DNA of 9,867 bases from Porticoccaceae bacterium. Its GTDB lineage: Bacteria > Pseudomonadota > Gammaproteobacteria > Pseudomonadales > Porticoccaceae. The position numbers and the translations under genes were made by a program. Positions 7,012-9,867 of the stretch are shown here, in pieces. Where the stretch lies: NCBI GenBank assembly GCA_002692165.1, contig NZJL01000016.1:12318-22184 (forward strand), in the 5' to 3' direction. Position 1 is the first letter of the stretch, and every line of letters begins with the position of its first letter. A model generated the notes under the pieces. It saw only the letters and a list, made by a program, of their open reading frames with translations. It ran no database searches and was not told the origin of the DNA.

Positions 7012-7647
7012 ATGAACTTATTCGTTCGACTATTGATTGCACTATGCTTATTTCCTCCTTATTTGTACGGCGAGAAGGAACCTCAGTATCAGTTGAACGT
7101 TCATTATGAGTTGCTACCCCAGGCTATTAGGACGACGAATACGAATAGAATTGAAGTTAACGAGCTTTTTTCATACCACTGTGGGCATTGCTATGATTTT
7201 CAGGAGATGATCCATGACTGGAGCCATACTTTGGAAAAAGATATCGATTTTGTCAGGACACACGTGGTTTGGAATCCAGCGTTGGAAAACTATGCCAAAG
7301 CATATAATACTGCGTTAGTATTGGATGTCGTTGACTCGGTTCACCAGGCAATCTTTGAAGCGATTCATATAAGAAAAAAAGATGTAAAGTCGCAAGAGAA
7401 TTTACAGGAGATTTTCGTTGCACGTGGTGTCGATCAGGAACGGTTTGAGAGAGTCTTCAACTCTTTCGGGGTAAAAAGTATGGTCAATAAAGGTCAAGCG
7501 CGTGTGCGCGGCTATCGAACTAAAGGAACCCCAGAATTGGTTATAAATGGTAAATACCGGGTAACAACTCGTCTCAGTGGTGGTTTTGTCAAAATGTTAA
7601 AGGTAGCTGATTTTCTAATTGACAAAGAGCGAATGGGTGCAAAATAG
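7012..7647 (+). CDS. dsbA: DsbA-family periplasmic thiol:disulfide oxidoreductase with CGHC active site
   Basis: A 211-residue secreted thioredoxin-fold protein expected to introduce or reshuffle disulfides in periplasmic proteins. The signal peptide is about residues 1-20 (MNLFVRLLIALCLFPPYLYG). The active site is C57-G-H-C60 within ELFSYHCGHCYDF, where E. coli and Pseudomonas DsbA have CPHC. The cis-proline is P174 in KGTPELVINGKYRV, preceded by Thr instead of the Val usual in DsbA. The helical insertion and FNSFGVK stretch match Pseudomonas DsbA (long form), so family membership is secure; the redox behaviour is less sure. Start: ATG 7012 after a strong GGAAAGGGG (6994-7002). It sits 26 bp after cytochrome c4, as in Pseudomonas, and no terminator lies between them. 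A bent role toward isomerase or cytochrome c cysteine handling is inference only. Confidence 0.92.
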   Translation: MNLFVRLLIALCLFPPYLYGEKEPQYQLNVHYELLPQAIRTTNTNRIEVNELFSYHCGHCYDFQEMIHDWSHTLEKDIDFVRTHVVWNPALENYAKAYNTALVLDVVDSVHQAIFEAIHIRKKDVKSQENLQEIFVARGVDQERFERVFNSFGVKSMVNKGQARVRGYRTKGTPELVINGKYRVTTRLSGGFVKMLKVADFLIDKERMGAK

Positions 7648-7716
7648 CCACTAACCCCGGGCGGCTGCTATATGATAGTGCGTCAAGATCGTTTCCAAGA
7701 TTCATGCGATAGTGCC

Positions 7717-7732
7717 TAATATTTCTTAATAT
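7717..7732 (+). promoter_or_regulatory. Possible -10 elements for serC-serA
   Basis: The 113-bp gap before serC holds TAATAT twice (7717-7722 and 7727-7732, 10 bp apart), either of which could act as a -10. No good -35 lies at the right distance (TTCCAA at 7693-7698 is the best, 18 bp before the first). The 8-mer GATAGTGC also occurs twice upstream (7674-7681 and 7708-7715). Confidence 0.2.
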
Positions 7733-7760
7733 TCGTATACAAGGTTTTTCCGTTAACAAA

Positions 7761-8876
7761 ATGCGACCGAAATTTAAACCTCGAAACCCCAATTTTTCCT
7801 CTGGTCCCTGTTCGAAGAGGCCCGGCTATGACGTGAAAAATCTTGAATTGTCAACTTTGGGTAGATCTCATCGCTCAAGTGTTGGGAAAGCAGCTCTTCG
7901 TCTCGCATGCAGTCGCACCTCGGAAATTTTAGGGCTCCCAAGCGACTATCGAGTAGGAATTGTTCCAGCTTCTGACACCGGAGCAATGGAGATGATTATG
8001 TGGTCGACTCTGGGAGCGCGACCAGTAGATGTTTTTGCTTGGGAATCCTTTGGTAAGGATTGGCTGAACGATATTACTAATCAACTGAGGTTAGATGATG
8101 TAACAAGTTTTCTAGGGGATTATGGCGAACTACCGGACTTGACCAAAGCAAATCCAGCGAATGATGTCATATTCACCTGGAATGGAACTACATCGGGGGT
8201 CTGCATACCAAACGCTGACTGGATAAGTAACAGCCGAACAGGCCTGACAATCTGTGACGCTACGTCGGCCATCTTTGCTATGCCGATGTGTTGGGGAAAA
8301 CTGGATGTGATTACATTCAGTTGGCAAAAGGTTCTTGGGGGGGAAGGTGCTCATGGAATGTTAATACTGAGCCCAAATGCCGTAGAACGACTGCAAACAT
8401 TTAAGCCTCCATGGCCCATACCAAAAATCTTTCGGCTTACAAAAGGAAACGAATTAAACGAAGCGATTTTCAAAGGAGCTACCATTAACACACCCTCGAT
8501 GCTTTGTGTGGCCGATTATTTAGATTCGCTTGATTGGGTAGAAGCACTAGGTGGTTTGGATGCTGCGATCAGTAAATCTAAAGAAAATTTAGGCGTAATA
8601 AAAGCATTTGTTCAACAGAATCATTGGGTAAGCTTTTTAGCTAAAGATGAGAAAACAATCTCTAGCACAAGCGTTTGTTTAGAGCTCAAATTAGTTGCTC
8701 AGAAAATATCGAGGATGGTAGATCTCTTGGAACAAGAGGGGGTCGCCTTCGACATCGGTTCTTACCGAGATGCGCCGCCTGGGCTCAGAATATGGTGCGG
8801 TGCGACAATCGAACGCCACGATCTAGAAGTATTGATGGAATGGATTCAATGGGCGTACGGCATGGTCAATGAATAA
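7761..8876 (+). CDS. serC: Phosphoserine aminotransferase, alphaproteobacterial/Methanosarcina-type family
   Basis: A 371-residue class V PLP aminotransferase that converts 3-phosphohydroxypyruvate and glutamate to phosphoserine, step two of serine synthesis (it may also serve pyridoxal phosphate synthesis). The N-terminus [15 protein letters not shown] and the stretches [23 protein letters not shown] and [10 protein letters not shown] closely resemble the SerC of Rhizobium-like bacteria as I remember it. This differs from the shorter SerC linked to aroA in most Gammaproteobacteria. The Schiff-base lysine is K190 in [14 protein letters not shown]166 in ICDATSA should contact the pyridine nitrogen. 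NTPSMLCV (about 243-250) is also conserved. Length is slightly below the alphaproteobacterial norm (about 385). Start: ATG 7761, fitting the family N-terminus, though the nearest purine-rich site (AAGG, 7741-7744) is distant. serA follows 14 bp later. Confidence 0.93.
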   Translation: MRPKFKPRNPNFSSGPCSKRPGYDVKNLELSTLGRSHRSSVGKAALRLACSRTSEILGLPSDYRVGIVPASDTGAMEMIMWSTLGARPVDVFAWESFGKDWLNDITNQLRLDDVTSFLGDYGELPDLTKANPANDVIFTWNGTTSGVCIPNADWISNSRTGLTICDATSAIFAMPMCWGKLDVITFSWQKVLGGEGAHGMLILSPNAVERLQTFKPPWPIPKIFRLTKGNELNEAIFKGATINTPSMLCVADYLDSLDWVEALGGLDAAISKSKENLGVIKAFVQQNHWVSFLAKDEKTISSTSVCLELKLVAQKISRMVDLLEQEGVAFDIGSYRDAPPGLRIWCGATIERHDLEVLMEWIQWAYGMVNE

Positions 8877-8890
8877 CTGGCGAGACTATT

Positions 8891-9867
8891 ATGTATAAAA
8901 TTCGTACTTACAACGCCATCTCTCCAAAAGGTTTAAGTCGTTTTTCCAAAGAGCTCTATGCTGTTTCAGCTGACTGCGACCAACCAGAGGGCATCATCTT
9001 GAGAAGTCAAAAACTTCACGAGGAAGACATTCCGCGAAGTTTGTTGGCTGTTGCCAGAGCGGGCGCCGGCGTTAACAACCTGCCAGTTGATAGGTACACT
9101 GATCATGGAATAGTTGTATTTAATACTCCAGGGGCGAATGCCAACGCCGTTAAAGAGCTTGTGGTAGGTGCCCTAATGATGGCCTCGAGAAATATATATG
9201 GTGGTATGAACTATGTGCAAGAATTGACACATATTCGTGACCAGAGTGAGCTTGGGAAGCTTTTAGAAAAAGAAAAAAAACGCTTTGCTGGGGCCGAAAT
9301 TCGGGGAAAGACTCTTGGGGTCGTGGGTCTGGGGGCAATTGGATCAATGATAGCCAATCTTGCCTTAGATCTGGGAATGGAGGTGATAGGACATGACCCA
9401 GCAATTTCTGTTGAAGCCGCTTGGCAGCTATCCAGCAACGTCGAGCATATAGATAGTTTAGAGCTGCTGCTGGCGCGCGCTGACTTCCTGACTTTGCATG
9501 TGCCGGCCATACCAGAAACACATCAACTCATAGACGCTTCCGTTCTATCGCTCATCAGGCCAACAACAAAAATTCTTAATTTTGCGAGAGAAGAGGTTGT
9601 TTGTCCCGACGCCATTTTAGAGGCGCTAGACAAAGGCACTCTGGCTGGATACGTGACCGACTTTCCTGATCCAAAACTTCTAGGCCGAGATGATGTGCTT
9701 CTAATGCCTCACATTGGAGCAAGCACTGCTGAGGCTGAAGACAACTGCGCAGTCATGGCCGTTTCGCAATTGATGGATTTCTTAGAAAACGGTAACATCG
9801 TTAATTCGGTGAATTTTCCTCCCACAAAATTAGTTAGAAGGGCAGAAAACAGAATTACGTTCAGCAA
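8891..9867 (+). CDS. serA: D-3-phosphoglycerate dehydrogenase, 5' part (runs off the window)
   Basis: NAD-dependent oxidation of 3-phosphoglycerate to 3-phosphohydroxypyruvate, step one of serine synthesis. 325 residues are visible with no stop before the right edge. Members of this subfamily are about 390-410 residues, so a C-terminal ACT-type regulatory domain probably lies beyond. Seen: VARAGAGVNNLPVD (54-67), FNTPGANANAVKELVVG (77-93), the Rossmann GLGAIG (146-151) with acidic D169 after the second strand, R233 in NFAREEVV and H274 in MPHIGASTAEAE. Where most D-2-hydroxyacid dehydrogenases have DVFxxEP with the catalytic Glu, this protein has VTDFPDP (255-261). I recall the same in a related gammaproteobacterial SerA group. 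A long charged insertion, about 117-135, precedes the Rossmann domain. Start: ATG 8891, 14 bp after serC, with a weak GGCGAG site (8879-8884). The pair is clearly one operon. Confidence 0.92.
   Translation, partial: MYKIRTYNAISPKGLSRFSKELYAVSADCDQPEGIILRSQKLHEEDIPRSLLAVARAGAGVNNLPVDRYTDHGIVVFNTPGANANAVKELVVGALMMASRNIYGGMNYVQELTHIRDQSELGKLLEKEKKRFAGAEIRGKTLGVVGLGAIGSMIANLALDLGMEVIGHDPAISVEAAWQLSSNVEHIDSLELLLARADFLTLHVPAIPETHQLIDASVLSLIRPTTKILNFAREEVVCPDAILEALDKGTLAGYVTDFPDPKLLGRDDVLLMPHIGASTAEAEDNCAVMAVSQLMDFLENGNIVNSVNFPPTKLVRRAENRITFS

Noticed and set aside
6746..7042. Antisense 98-residue frame spanning the cytochrome c4/dsbA junction
   Set aside because: It overlaps two well-supported genes on the other strand and has no family features.
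7649..7680. CACTA/TAGTG arms after the dsbA stop as a terminator
   Set aside because: Five-bp stem with a 22-base loop and no T-tract.
9150..9521. Long antisense open frames (123 and 99 residues) opposite serA
   Set aside because: They are shadows of the strongly conserved serA frame and resemble no protein I know.

Overview
This is a stretch of gammaproteobacterial chromosome with moderate to low GC. The order polA, convergent engB, divergent cytochrome c4, then dsbA matches what I remember from Pseudomonas and related marine lineages. The Zur-type regulator beside polA and the cox-assembly genes also fit an aerobic, free-living gammaproteobacterium. I cannot name the genus from sequence alone.

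Layout: (1) 1-1177, + strand: the 3' part of heme O synthase (ctaB/cyoE), then a SCO1/SenC copper chaperone. This is the usual tail of an aa3-type cytochrome c oxidase operon. (2) 1178-1780: about 600 bp between convergent genes, with no convincing gene but several inverted repeats. (3) 1781-2281, - strand: zur, the zinc-uptake repressor, with a good Zur-box match just upstream. (4) 2531-5314, + strand: a full-length, apparently fully active DNA polymerase I. (5) 5315-5537: the polA/engB convergent gap, which in E. coli and Pseudomonas houses a small RNA (Spot 42/ErsA); only weak sRNA-like signals are visible here. (6) 5538-6167, - strand: the GTPase EngB. (7) 6168-6355: a divergent regulatory region with a good sigma70-like promoter and a striking 52-bp tandem duplication in the leader of the next gene. 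(8) 6356-7647, + strand: dihaem cytochrome c4 and a DsbA-family periplasmic thiol oxidoreductase, probably co-transcribed. (9) 7761-9867, + strand: phosphoserine aminotransferase of the alphaproteobacterial/Methanosarcina-like family, followed 14 bp later by a 3-phosphoglycerate dehydrogenase that runs off the window. Together these make the first two steps of serine synthesis.

Functionally the window mixes housekeeping (replication/repair, ribosome assembly, serine synthesis) with the periplasmic electron-transfer machinery: heme O for oxidase, Cu(A) assembly by SCO, cytochrome c4 as an electron donor, and a thiol oxidoreductase that may help c-type cytochrome and SCO cysteine chemistry. I see no mobile element, CRISPR array, tRNA or rRNA, and nothing that amounts to a new multi-gene system. 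The most unusual items are the duplicated cytochrome c4 leader, the possible sRNA between polA and engB, the CGHC/Thr-cisPro DsbA, and the serC/serA pair.
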